Position numbers and translations under genes: made by a program. A stretch of 64,000 nt of DNA from Marnyiella aurantia. GTDB lineage: Bacteria > Bacteroidota > Bacteroidia > Flavobacteriales > Weeksellaceae. Below are positions 36,211 through 44,106 of this stretch, one piece after another (within the stretch, counting starts at the first letter, position 1; every line of letters starts with the position of its first letter). The stretch is taken from assembly GCF_014041915.1 (NCBI RefSeq), contig NZ_CP059472.1, positions 806,001 to 870,000 of the forward strand. Reading direction: 5' to 3'. Under the pieces are notes generated by a model. It was not told the DNA's origin. It saw nothing but the letters and a program-made list of their open reading frames with translations, and ran no database searches.

Positions 36211-36331
36211 ATGGCATCACACTCAGAAGTACGCGCGCAATGTGGCGAACCTTCAGAAACTCCTCCAGCAGATCACGGCGTTTAACCTTGTCAAGGTTTT
36301 AAACCTTGACAAGCTTGTTCTGTATCGATAG
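36211..36331 (+). pseudogene. possible short gene remnant with a +1 frameshift
   Basis: ATG at 36211 opens M-A-S-H-S-E-V-R-A-Q. One base later, in the next frame, V-A-N-L-Q-K-L-L-Q-Q-I-T-A-F-N continues to a TAG at 36329-36331. Skipping the T at 36241 would join them into about 39 residues with a natural helical pattern. The palindrome at 36287-36313 lies in its 3' part and may have been inserted there. Not assigned to a family. Confidence 0.3.
36287..36313. repeat. REP-like palindrome upstream of the transposase
   Basis: Perfect 13-bp inverted repeat: CTTGTCAAGGTTT and AAACCTTGACAAG around a single T. Each arm is itself a small palindrome (CCTTG-N-CAAGG), so the element could fold as a cruciform. 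It lies 63 nt before the Y1 transposase ATG. Confidence 0.7.
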
Positions 36332-36375
36332 CGTCCCTTAAGGTTGTTCCATCACAATAAGCAGAAATTTTTGCC

Positions 36376-36828
36376 ATGGCATACACCCGAATTCTGTATC
36401 ACCTCGTTTTCCGTACTAAAGCAAGCGGTAAAACAATTCCGTTAAGCCAGGCCCCGGAACTGTACCGTTACATCTGGGGTATTCTTAAAAACAAAAACTG
36501 CGTTCTATACCGCATTAACGGCATGGAAGAACACGTGCACATCCTTTTTGACCTGCATCCCTCCGTCGCCCTGGCGGATCTGGTGAAAGATATTAAAGTA
36601 GCTTCCTCGAAATGGATGAAACAATCCGGTCTTTTCCCGGATTTTCGCGGGTGGGGCATTAAGTATTGCGCGTTCACCTACTCCATCAGGGAGAAAGACA
36701 TGTTGATTAACTACATTAAAAACCAGCAGACCCACCACAGAAACGAAAGTTTCCAGGATGAAATTCACCGTTTGTGGAAGGACGCCGAAATCGAAGATGA
36801 CATCAAATGGTTCTGGGTTGATAATTGA
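36376..36828 (+). CDS. REP-associated Y1 (IS200-like) transposase, RAYT-like
   Basis: 150-aa single-tyrosine HUH nuclease. The H-V-H metal motif is at residues 53-55 (E-E-H-V-H-I-L-F-D), and the catalytic tyrosine is probably Tyr113 in I-N-Y-I-K-N-Q-Q-T-H-H. The length is typical for IS200/RAYT proteins. There is no orfB/TnpB partner. A palindrome overlaps its stop codon (36827-36843) and an array of the same palindrome follows, while another palindrome lies upstream; this arrangement is that of RAYT genes that mobilise REP sequences. All catalytic motifs seem intact. Confidence 0.82.
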   Translation: MAYTRILYHLVFRTKASGKTIPLSQAPELYRYIWGILKNKNCVLYRINGMEEHVHILFDLHPSVALADLVKDIKVASSKWMKQSGLFPDFRGWGIKYCAFTYSIREKDMLINYIKNQQTHHRNESFQDEIHRLWKDAEIEDDIKWFWVDN

Positions 36829-36948
36829 ACTCCTACGGAGTTCGGTGTGGGTGGTGCGGGTGGCGTGTGACTCCCGCAGCGGACGGTGGGTCCAGCGCGC
36901 CGGAACGGTTTCCCTACCACAACCCAGAGTTGCCAACGGTGTTCCCGA

Positions 36949-36994
36949 ACGGTTTCCCTACGTCACGGTTTCCCTACGTCACGGTTTCCCCGAA
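36949..36994 (+). repeat. 16-bp direct repeat
   Basis: ACGGTTTCCCTACGTC at 36949 repeats at 36965 and, truncated, at 36981. A variant ACGGTTTCCCTACCAC lies at 36905. Confidence 0.7.
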
Positions 36995-37049
36995 CGGTGT
37001 TCGAAGATATGCACGTTCGACTCCTACGGAGTCGGTGTGTGCGGCGCTG

Positions 37050-37093
37050 TGTGTGTGCGTGTGTGTGTGTGTGTGTTTGTGTGTGTGTGTTTG
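37050..37093 (+). repeat. (TG)n microsatellite
   Basis: About 44 bases of nearly pure TG dinucleotides, interrupted at TGCG and TTTG, between two palindromic units. Confidence 0.85.
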
Positions 37094-37517
37094 ACGTGGG
37101 CGCGTAGTCACCGCACGGCGCTTCGCTTGTACAGGTTATGAACCTTCGACTCCTACGGAGTCGGGTGGTGAACGCTCGATGCGTAAGCCCGGATATCCGT
37201 TCGGTGCGACGTAAGTGCAACTCCTATAGAGCTGATGGCTGCACACACAAACTCCGTAGGAGTTTACTTTGCGTAGCCCCGTACAAGAGCAGCGAAGTTC
37301 GGGGAAGGTAACGAAGCAGCGACATAGTGGCAAGGCATCGCAATATTCCGGTTTGCACACATCGCCGACTCCGTAGGAGTCGAATTCGTGTAGTCCCGAA
37401 CGCAGTTCGGGGTGGCGGGGTGCGGGGCTGGCAGCGAAGCACAATACGGTGTGCACATCGCGCGACTCCGAAGGAGTCGCATATGCTTCACCCCGAATGC
37501 AATTCGGGGTACAAAAA

Positions 37518-37542
37518 AAACCACCTCAAATCGAGGTGGTTT
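37518..37542 (-). terminator. pnp terminator
   Basis: AAACCACCTC and GAGGTGGTTT form a 10-bp stem; on the minus strand eight T residues follow. It lies just past the right end of the palindrome array. Confidence 0.8.
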
Positions 37543-37563
37543 CATTATTATCGTGTCTTCAGA

Positions 37564-39906
37564 TTAAAAACCTTCCGGCTTCACATCGTCTGTATTTTCA
37601 CTTTCGTTCAGCGGCTTGAAGGTGTCTTCTCCTGCTGGTTTTTCAGTCTGGCGGCCACTGTGCTCGGGTCTGTTATTGCTGCGGTTGAAGTTGTCGTCTC
37701 TTCTTCTGTCGCCACCGTCTCTGCGGTCGTTTCTTGGCGGACGGCTGTCGCGGTTTTCGCGGTTATCGCCTTCACCTTCCTTACGTTCAGTTCTTGGAGG
37801 TCTTTCGAGAAGTACTTTTCTTGAAAGCTTCATTTTCTTACGGTCATCATAACCCATGAATTTCACTTCCACCATATCGCCCTCGTTGTAAGGAACTTTG
37901 TCAAGTCTTGCCCACTCGATTTCGGAGATGTGAAGCAAACCTTCAGTGCCTTTCGCAATTGCTACGAACGCACCGAAATCCATTACTTTCACTACTCTAC
38001 CGTTGTAAACTTCGCCTACAGTCGGCACGAAAGTAATTTCGTTAATGGCTGCGATGGTCGCGTTGATATTCTCTCTGCTTACGCCGGAGATTTCAATTCT
38101 ACCGATCTCACCGATTTCTTCGATCGCAATAACGGTCTGGAAATCTTTCTGCATCTGCTGAATTATTTTTCCGCCAGGTCCGATAACGCCACCGATGAAT
38201 TCTTTAGGAATCTCGAGTACTTCCATTTTCGGAGCGTGCGGTTTAACGTCAACTCTTGGTGCATCCAAGGTCTTCAACATTTCGCCAAGGATATGAAGAC
38301 GGCCTTCTCTCGCTTGTTTCAATGCCGTTTCCATGATGTCCATAGAAAGTCCCTGGATCTTGATATCCATCTGGCAAGCCGTGATTCCGTCTGCCGTTCC
38401 GGTTACTTTAAAATCCATATCACCTAAGTGATCTTCGTCTCCTAAGATATCAGAAAGTACAGTGAATTTACCTGATTCAGGATCAGTTACCAATCCCATA
38501 GCAATACCTGAAACCGGTTTCGTGATCTGTACACCCGCATCCATCAGAGCCAATGTTCCGGCGCAAACCGTTGCCATTGAAGATGAACCGTTAGATTCAA
38601 GGATATCGGAAACAATACGGATCGTATATGGGTTTTCTGCCGGAATAATTCTGGAAAGCGCACGCTGTGCAAGGTTTCCGTGTCCTACTTCCCTTCTTGA
38701 TGTACCTCTTAAAGGTCTTGCCTCACCTGTTGAGAATGGTGGGAAGTTATAGTGAAGGAAAAATTTCTCGTCGTAATTGATGGCCACTGAATCTACCATA
38801 TTGGCATCTTTCACTGAACCTAAAGTTACAGCTGTTAAAGACTGAGTTTCACCTCTGGTGAATACTGCAGATCCGTGAGCTCCCGGCAGGTAATCCACTT
38901 CTGACCAGATCGGACGGATAGTTTCCGGCGTACGGCCATCCAGACGGATTTTCTCGTTCAGGATCATTTGACGCATTGCCTCTTTCTCCACATCGTGGAA
39001 ATAGATCTTGGCGAACGGCTTAACTGTTTCCAGTTCTTCTTCTGAATACTGAGCTAAGAACTCCTCCAGAACAGCCTTGAAGTTATCGTGTCTTTCTTCT
39101 TTTGCAGAAGGTGTCTTGGCTACTTCGTAAACTTTGTCGAAAGTATCTTTCCAAACCTTTTCACGAATTTCTTCGTCGTGGTTTTCGTGGGTGTATTCTC
39201 TTTTCGGTAAAGATTTGCCTACTCTTTCAGCAAGTCTTTCCTGCGCTTCAACCTGAACTTTAATTTCTTCGTGTGCGAATTTAATGGCTTCGATCATTTC
39301 CTCTTCGGTAATCTCGTCCATCACACCTTCTACCATTACGATAGAGTCTTTGGTAGCACCTACAAGGATGTTAAGGTCTGCTTTATCCAGATTCTCCCTG
39401 CTTGGATTTACAACTAACTGTCCGTCAATTCTGGCTACCGTTACTTCAGACATCGGTCCGTTGAACGGGATATCCGTGATTGCGATGGCAGCAGAAGCGG
39501 CTAAACCAGCCAGTGCTTCAGGCATACATTCTTTATCATAAGAAATCAGGGAAATCATCACCTGAACTTCAGCGTGGAAATCGTCCGGGAAAAGCGGACG
39601 CAAAACGCGGTCTACCAGTCTCATCGTTAAAATTTCCTCGTCAGATGGTCTGGCTTCTCTACGGAAAAAGTTTCCGGGGATTTTACCTCCTGAATAGAAT
39701 TTCTCTCTGTAATCTACCGTCAGTGGAAGAAAATCCACGCCCGGGCTTGCATCTTTGTTGGCTACAACGGTTGCCAGAAGCATCGTTCCGCCCATTCTTA
39801 CTACTACAGATCCGTTGGCCTGCTTGGCCAGTTTCCCTGTCTCGATGGTGATCTCTCTACCATCCTTTAATTGAATTTTTTCAATAATTGCTTGTGGAGC
39901 ATTCAT
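37564..39906 (-). CDS. pnp: polyribonucleotide nucleotidyltransferase (PNPase)
   Basis: 3'-5' phosphorolytic exoribonuclease of mRNA decay. The 780-aa protein has two RNase PH domains, the helical linker, a KH domain ([12 protein letters not shown], near residue 570) and an S1 domain ([10 protein letters not shown], near 635). It is about 70 residues longer than E. coli PNPase because of a disordered Arg/Asp/Asn-rich tail after S1 (about 700-780), a possible RNA- or protein-binding region. rpsO lies upstream on the same strand but with an opposing gene between them. Confidence 0.96.
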   Translation of the reverse strand: MNAPQAIIEKIQLKDGREITIETGKLAKQANGSVVVRMGGTMLLATVVANKDASPGVDFLPLTVDYREKFYSGGKIPGNFFRREARPSDEEILTMRLVDRVLRPLFPDDFHAEVQVMISLISYDKECMPEALAGLAASAAIAITDIPFNGPMSEVTVARIDGQLVVNPSRENLDKADLNILVGATKDSIVMVEGVMDEITEEEMIEAIKFAHEEIKVQVEAQERLAERVGKSLPKREYTHENHDEEIREKVWKDTFDKVYEVAKTPSAKEERHDNFKAVLEEFLAQYSEEELETVKPFAKIYFHDVEKEAMRQMILNEKIRLDGRTPETIRPIWSEVDYLPGAHGSAVFTRGETQSLTAVTLGSVKDANMVDSVAINYDEKFFLHYNFPPFSTGEARPLRGTSRREVGHGNLAQRALSRIIPAENPYTIRIVSDILESNGSSSMATVCAGTLALMDAGVQITKPVSGIAMGLVTDPESGKFTVLSDILGDEDHLGDMDFKVTGTADGITACQMDIKIQGLSMDIMETALKQAREGRLHILGEMLKTLDAPRVDVKPHAPKMEVLEIPKEFIGGVIGPGGKIIQQMQKDFQTVIAIEEIGEIGRIEISGVSRENINATIAAINEITFVPTVGEVYNGRVVKVMDFGAFVAIAKGTEGLLHISEIEWARLDKVPYNEGDMVEVKFMGYDDRKKMKLSRKVLLERPPRTERKEGEGDNRENRDSRPPRNDRRDGGDRRRDDNFNRSNNRPEHSGRQTEKPAGEDTFKPLNESENTDDVKPEGF

Positions 39907-39977
39907 AAAATCTGTTCGTCTTGGGCACTCCGTATTGAGTGCGGTTACTTTATTTAATCTATTTAAATTTTCGAGAG

Positions 39978-39985
39978 CAAATATA
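39978..39985 (-). promoter_or_regulatory. -7 promoter box of pnp
   Basis: TATATTTG on the minus strand, 71 nt before the pnp ATG, leaving a leader long enough for regulation. Confidence 0.4.
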
Positions 39986-40066
39986 CGGTTTTTTACATTA
40001 AATTTTCAGCGAAAGTACAGGGACAGGTAACGGATTGATATTCATACGGACTCATTGATAAACGAT

Positions 40067-40426
40067 ATGAAGTTTATACTGAACCTGGAGTACGCCGCAC
40101 TTCTGCTTCTGGGAGTTTGCGCCTTTGCGGCCACAGATTGGTCATGGTGGTGGTTTGCAGCACTCTTCTTTCTGCCGGATGTCTCAATGGCGGCCTATCT
40201 GTTTGGCCCCAAAGCCGGCGCGTGGACTTACAATCTCTTCCATCATTTCGGCGTGGCGGTGTTACTTTATTTAGCCGGAAGTTACTTTTCAACAGCAGAA
40301 CTGGAGTTGGCTGGTATCATGATGTTTTCCCATTCCTCGTTTGACCGCCTGCTGGGTTACGGATTGAAGTATACGGACAGCTTTCAATTTACGCATTTAG
40401 GTAAAATCGGAAAAAAAAGGACATAA
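40067..40426 (+). CDS. DUF4260 membrane protein
   Basis: 119-aa polytopic protein with about four hydrophobic helices. Family-like segments are L-E-Y-A-A-L-L-L-L, F-L-P-D-V-S-M-A-A-Y and a C-terminal S-F-D-R-L-L-G-Y-G-L-K-Y. The ATG at 40067 is preferred to an upstream TTG. It is transcribed against, and sits between, rpsO and pnp. Function unknown. Confidence 0.8.
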   Translation: MKFILNLEYAALLLLGVCAFAATDWSWWWFAALFFLPDVSMAAYLFGPKAGAWTYNLFHHFGVAVLLYLAGSYFSTAELELAGIMMFSHSSFDRLLGYGLKYTDSFQFTHLGKIGKKRT

Positions 40427-40429
40427 AAA

Positions 40430-40453
40430 AAGCAACTCATTTCGGAGTTGCTT
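40430..40453. terminator. two-way terminator between DUF4260 and rpsO
   Basis: AAGCAACTC and GAGTTGCTT form a 9-bp stem with a 6-nt loop between convergent genes. The T-run is strongest on the minus strand. Confidence 0.7.
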
Positions 40454-40472
40454 ATTTGTTTTGGCAGAAAGA

Positions 40473-40742
40473 TTATTTTCTGATTCCCAGTTCAGCGATA
40501 ATCGCTCTGTATCTGGTAATATCTTTAGCTTTCAGATAATCAAGAAGTCTTTTTCTTTTACCTACCAGCTTTACAAGTGATCTCTCTGTGTTGAAATCTT
40601 TATGGTTAGCCTTCAGGTGACCTGTAAGGTGATTAATTCTGAAGGTAAACAGTGCTATCTGACCTTCTGCAGAACCTGTGTTTTCTGCTTTTCCTCCGTG
40701 TTTAGCGAAGATTTCTGCTTTTTTCTCTGATGTTAAGTACAT
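40473..40742 (-). CDS. rpsO: 30S ribosomal protein S15
   Basis: Primary 16S rRNA-binding protein of the 30S platform. The 89-aa protein has the typical G-S-A-E-G-Q-I-A-L-F-T-F-R-I-N-H-L-T-G-H-L and L-V-G-K-R-K-R-L-L-D-Y-L segments. A minus-strand -7 box is at 40779-40786. Confidence 0.97.
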   Translation of the reverse strand: MYLTSEKKAEIFAKHGGKAENTGSAEGQIALFTFRINHLTGHLKANHKDFNTERSLVKLVGKRKRLLDYLKAKDITRYRAIIAELGIRK

Positions 40743-40778
40743 GCAAATATTATTTAATGATTATTATGTATCGAGGTG

Positions 40779-40786
40779 CAAAAGTA
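40779..40786 (-). promoter_or_regulatory. -7 promoter box of rpsO
   Basis: TACTTTTG on the minus strand, 36 nt before the ATG at 40742. Confidence 0.4.
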
Positions 40787-40893
40787 CACCTTTTTTATGA
40801 ACTGGCAATCTTAGATTTAATTCATTCAACCAAAAATAAATTAAAACGTTAATATTTTCTTAAAAAAGATGTTTTACATGTTAAGCTTGGCTG

Positions 40894-40901
40894 TATATTT
40901 G
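40894..40901 (+). promoter_or_regulatory. -7 promoter box
   Basis: TATATTTG fits TAnnTTTG, 13 nt before the ATG at 40915. Confidence 0.5.
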
Positions 40902-40914
40902 CACATATCCTATC

Positions 40915-41472
40915 ATGTTTTACAGATTTACACTTTCCACCTTTATTTTATTGCTTATTACGGGGTTATCCGAAATTGCAGCTCAGGATATTGTAATAAA
41001 TACCGAGCAGCGTACAGGCAACCGTGAAAGCCAGAATATCATTTATTTTACTCCTTCTATCTATCCCGATGTTGCCGAGATTAAGGACGCAACCAACGAA
41101 GCTTTCTTTTCAGCAGTATCGGACAGTTATGTAAATAACCGCAACCGCAGGATGGTTCGTGTGGATATGCCTGTGACCTATGAGGATGCCGACCGCAATA
41201 CCATTCGGGAAATCTGCATCAATAACAACGCAACGCACGCGGTAATTCCACATGTAAAGTTTTTTAAAGTAGGTCTGGGGCAGTTTGTATTTTCCAGCCA
41301 GGTGGTTGTAAGTATGAAACTCTATGATGCTGAAGGAAATTTTGTTTCTGAAAGCTCGTATGACACCTTCCGCAAAAATGCCCGAATCATGGGTTCTGCA
41401 CAAAACTCGATCCGCATCGGGACCAACGGTGTACTGAGAGAGTTGAGTCAGAATATAAAACGTAAGAAATAA
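40915..41472 (+). CDS. exported hypothetical protein
   Basis: 185-aa protein with a signal peptide (M-F-Y-R-F-T-L-S-T-F-I-L-L then I-A-A-Q). The mature part has mixed alpha/beta pattern with D-A-T-N-E-A-F-F-S-A-V, N-N-A-T-H-A-V-I-P-H-V, and Q-V-V-V-S-M-K-L-Y-D, like periplasmic proteins of the CsgG/LptE-type fold that test polar surface against an outer-membrane partner. This fold idea is tentative and the function is unknown. Confidence 0.65.
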   Translation: MFYRFTLSTFILLLITGLSEIAAQDIVINTEQRTGNRESQNIIYFTPSIYPDVAEIKDATNEAFFSAVSDSYVNNRNRRMVRVDMPVTYEDADRNTIREICINNNATHAVIPHVKFFKVGLGQFVFSSQVVVSMKLYDAEGNFVSESSYDTFRKNARIMGSAQNSIRIGTNGVLRELSQNIKRKK

Positions 41473-41540
41473 ACCAAATTTCAGCGCGGGACACAAAATC
41501 ACGCACATTGCCAGACTGTACATTATCGGAATATTTCAGC

Positions 41541-41548
41541 TATTTTTG
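41541..41548 (+). promoter_or_regulatory. -7 promoter box of mgtE
   Basis: TATTTTTG fits TAnnTTTG, 5 nt before the GTG start. Confidence 0.5.
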
Positions 41549-41553
41549 CAGCA

Positions 41554-42885
41554 GTGAATACTACTGTAAACGATAATGAGATTTCAATAAACCCCGCGGA
41601 TATCGCCGAAAGGTTAAGCGACCTGCGCGCGGATGAACGTTTGCTGGAGTTCCTGAAAGTTCCCAAGAAATTTAAAGCCGCTGTTTTTTCCCACCTGGAT
41701 GCCGACTTCCAGGAGGAAACCATACGCAGTATCGGTAACGAGGAAGTATCCGAGATCCTGAACGGCATGACTCCCGACGACAGGACCGAACTCTTTGAGG
41801 ATTTCCCGGACGAGCTCATCAAGTATTCCATAAACCTGCTGAATCCGCAGGAAAGGCGCATTGCCCTCAAACTTTTGGGCTACGATGAAGACAGTATCGC
41901 CAGGATGATGACGCCCTACTACATTCAGATCCGGAATGAATGGACAGTAAAGAAATGCTTCGAGCAAATCAAGAAGGTAGGCAAGAAAGTGGAGACGCTC
42001 AATTACCTGTATGTAGTAGATGAACGTAACCATCTTATTGATGACCTGGACATCCGTAACCTGCTTTTGGCAGATGAGGACCAGCTTGTTTCCGAACTTA
42101 CAGACCATCACTTTGTAGCCATTAAGACTACGACCTCACGTGAAGATGCGGTTCAGTATTTTGAAAAATACGACAGAAACGCACTGCCAATTATCACCGA
42201 AGCCGGCGTATTGGTTGGAATTGTGACAATTGATGATATCCTGGATCAGGTAGAACAGCAAAATACCGAAGACATTCAGAAATTCGGGGGTATGGACGCT
42301 TTGGACGACCCTTATATCCAAACCCATTGGTTCGAGATGATTAAGAAAAGAGGACTTTGGCTTATCGTACTTTTCTTCCTTCAGCTTATCACGGCTACGG
42401 TTATGGGCTTTTATGAAAATGAGATTGAAAAAGCCGTGGTGCTGGCTCTGTTTATCCCTTTAATTATTTCCAGTGGCGGTAACTCCGGATCGCAGGCCGC
42501 CACGCTTATTATCCGTGCCATGGCTCTTCAGGAGATTACACTCAAAGACTGGTGGACGGTGATGAAAAAAGAGGTGACCACAGGACTGGTCCTGGGAACA
42601 TTTTTGGGAATAATCGGTTTTTTCAGAATCATGCTCTGGCACGAATGGGGCTGGTTCGACTATGGCGAACACTGGTTCTTCGTTGGTATAAGTGCCGGGA
42701 TTTCCTTGGCCATGATCGTTCTCTGGGGTACACTTTCCGGGTCAATGGTGCCTTTTATCCTGAAGAAATTCAAACTCGATCCCGCAACCTCATCGGCACC
42801 ATTTGTTGCCACACTTGTAGACGTAACCGGTCTGATTATCTATTTTTCAATTGCAGGTCTCTTCCTGACCGGTAAAATCCTTTAA
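41554..42885 (+). CDS. mgtE: magnesium transporter MgtE
   Basis: Mg2+ channel of the inner membrane. The 443-aa protein has the N-terminal superhelical domain (about 1-125), two CBS domains (about 130-250, with M-M-T-P-Y-Y and [12 protein letters not shown]) that sense cytosolic Mg2+, and five transmembrane helices with [13 protein letters not shown] and the pore segment [12 protein letters not shown]. The start is GTG with a -7 box 5 nt upstream, suggesting a leaderless message. Confidence 0.94.
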   Translation: MNTTVNDNEISINPADIAERLSDLRADERLLEFLKVPKKFKAAVFSHLDADFQEETIRSIGNEEVSEILNGMTPDDRTELFEDFPDELIKYSINLLNPQERRIALKLLGYDEDSIARMMTPYYIQIRNEWTVKKCFEQIKKVGKKVETLNYLYVVDERNHLIDDLDIRNLLLADEDQLVSELTDHHFVAIKTTTSREDAVQYFEKYDRNALPIITEAGVLVGIVTIDDILDQVEQQNTEDIQKFGGMDALDDPYIQTHWFEMIKKRGLWLIVLFFLQLITATVMGFYENEIEKAVVLALFIPLIISSGGNSGSQAATLIIRAMALQEITLKDWWTVMKKEVTTGLVLGTFLGIIGFFRIMLWHEWGWFDYGEHWFFVGISAGISLAMIVLWGTLSGSMVPFILKKFKLDPATSSAPFVATLVDVTGLIIYFSIAGLFLTGKIL

Positions 42886-42894
42886 AACACGGCT

Positions 42895-43632
42895 ATGCGG
42901 ATTGTCTCACTTGTTCCGTCTATCACCCAAACCCTCTTCGACTTTGGTCTGGATCATTCTGAAATCGTGGGCAGAACAAAATTCTGTATCCATCCGGCAG
43001 ATCGGGTGAAAGAAGTACCGGTCATTGGTGGCACAAAGAATCTTAGACCTGACAAAATTAAAGCGCTGAAACCCGACCTTATCATCGCCAATAAAGAGGA
43101 GAATGACAGGGAACAGGTACTTGAACTCGAAAAAGAATTCAGGGTCTGGGTAACAGACATTAAGACTCTGGAAGATCACAAATCTTTCCTGCACGAACTT
43201 GGGCAGGTGCTGCACAAACCTGATGAAGCCACACACTTCATCCAAAAGACAGATAATATTTTCGGTGGAATAAAACCCGGAAAATCCATCCCGACCGCCT
43301 ACCTTATCTGGAAAGATCCTTATATGACCGTTGGTGGCGACACCTTCATCCACGACATAATGAGCCGTCTTGGTTTATTGAATATTTTCGGAAAACAGCT
43401 GAGATATCCAACAGTTGAATTTTCTGAACTCCAAACTGCAGAACTTGTACTTCTGTCATCGGAACCCTATCCTTTCAAACAAAAGCATATTGCTGAGCTG
43501 CAGGAACAACTTCCGAACGCCACTATAATGCTTGCTGATGGCGAAGCCTTCTCATGGTACGGCACCAGGATATTGCAATACGGTTCCTATTTCCACCAGT
43601 TGACAGGCGGATTAGAGGAGCCTTTCGACTAA
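42895..43632 (+). CDS. helical-backbone metal receptor (BtuF-like), no signal peptide
   Basis: 245-aa protein of the periplasmic-binding-protein class III fold (BtuF/FecB type): R-I-V-S-L-V-P-S-I-T-Q-T at the start, K-A-L-K-P-D-L-I-I-A, and V-G-G-D-T-F-I-H-D-I. It lacks a signal peptide, so it is not an ordinary ABC-transporter binding protein unless secreted otherwise. It starts 9 nt after mgtE and is probably co-transcribed with it. No permease gene is nearby. Confidence 0.8.
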   Translation: MRIVSLVPSITQTLFDFGLDHSEIVGRTKFCIHPADRVKEVPVIGGTKNLRPDKIKALKPDLIIANKEENDREQVLELEKEFRVWVTDIKTLEDHKSFLHELGQVLHKPDEATHFIQKTDNIFGGIKPGKSIPTAYLIWKDPYMTVGGDTFIHDIMSRLGLLNIFGKQLRYPTVEFSELQTAELVLLSSEPYPFKQKHIAELQEQLPNATIMLADGEAFSWYGTRILQYGSYFHQLTGGLEEPFD

Positions 43633-43644
43633 GACCACATTAGA

Positions 43645-44094
43645 CTACAGGATTTTCGCCACCTCGGCGCATAACCACTCCAGCATTTCACGGTCTTCAG
43701 CTGTAAAAGGGTCAAGCTTGTGGGAATCGATGTCAATCTGTCCTATATTCTCGCCATCTTTAATAATAGGAACCACAATTTCCGCTTTGGTATCAATGGA
43801 ACAGGAAAGATAATTGTCCTGGTCATGGACATCGGGAACTACAAATGTTTCGCCGGAAACCGCCACCTGTCCGCAGATTCCCTTTCCGAAAGGAATGACC
43901 GTGTGATCTGTCTCTGCCCCTACATAAGGACCCAGGATCAGTTCATCTTTATCACCGTTACGGAAGTAAAAACCTGTCCAGTTAAAATAATGAATCTCCT
44001 GATCCAGCAGATGACAGATCTTCTGAAGTTTTTCTTCTGTAGGGAAATGAGGGCTTTCCAGTATAGTGGAAAGGCGTTTTTTTATTTCAGACAT
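43645..44094 (-). CDS. GAF-domain protein, free-Met-(R)-sulfoxide reductase-like
   Basis: 149-aa single GAF domain resembling fRMsr, which reduces free methionine-R-sulfoxide. W-T-G-F-Y-F-R, G-K-G-I-C-G (Cys74), V-P-D-V-H, Cys98 (L-S-C-S) and A-E-I-V-V-P-I are present, matching the second resolving and catalytic cysteines of the E. coli enzyme (Cys94/Cys118). The equivalent of Cys84 is His64. Activity through a two-cysteine cycle is possible. It lies 12 nt after the gene at 44107-45543, in the same direction. Confidence 0.75.
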   Translation of the reverse strand: MSEIKKRLSTILESPHFPTEEKLQKICHLLDQEIHYFNWTGFYFRNGDKDELILGPYVGAETDHTVIPFGKGICGQVAVSGETFVVPDVHDQDNYLSCSIDTKAEIVVPIIKDGENIGQIDIDSHKLDPFTAEDREMLEWLCAEVAKIL

Positions 44095-44106
44095 GGTACT
44101 TTAAAT

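Larger units (their letters stand above)
36827..37480. repeat. array of ACTCC-TAC/GTA-GGAGT palindromic elements
   Basis: Six perfect hairpins plus one degenerate copy: 36827-36843, 37018-37034 and 37147-37163 (loop TAC), 37218-37233 (degenerate), 37249-37265 and 37366-37382 (loop GTA), and 37462-37480 (loop GAA). Core arms are ACTCC/GGAGT, usually extended to CGACTCC/GGAGTCG. Four or five are joined at about 11 nt to a second hairpin built on CCCCGAA(C/T)-N3-(G/A)TTCGGGG. The second hairpin lies left of the first in TAC copies and right of it in GTA/GAA copies. No gene is supported in 36829-37563. Confidence 0.85.

Noticed and set aside
36758..37456. Reading frames over the palindrome and TG region
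   Set aside because: They arise from low-complexity GC-rich repeats, encode Cys/Val/Arg runs and overlap in several frames on both strands.
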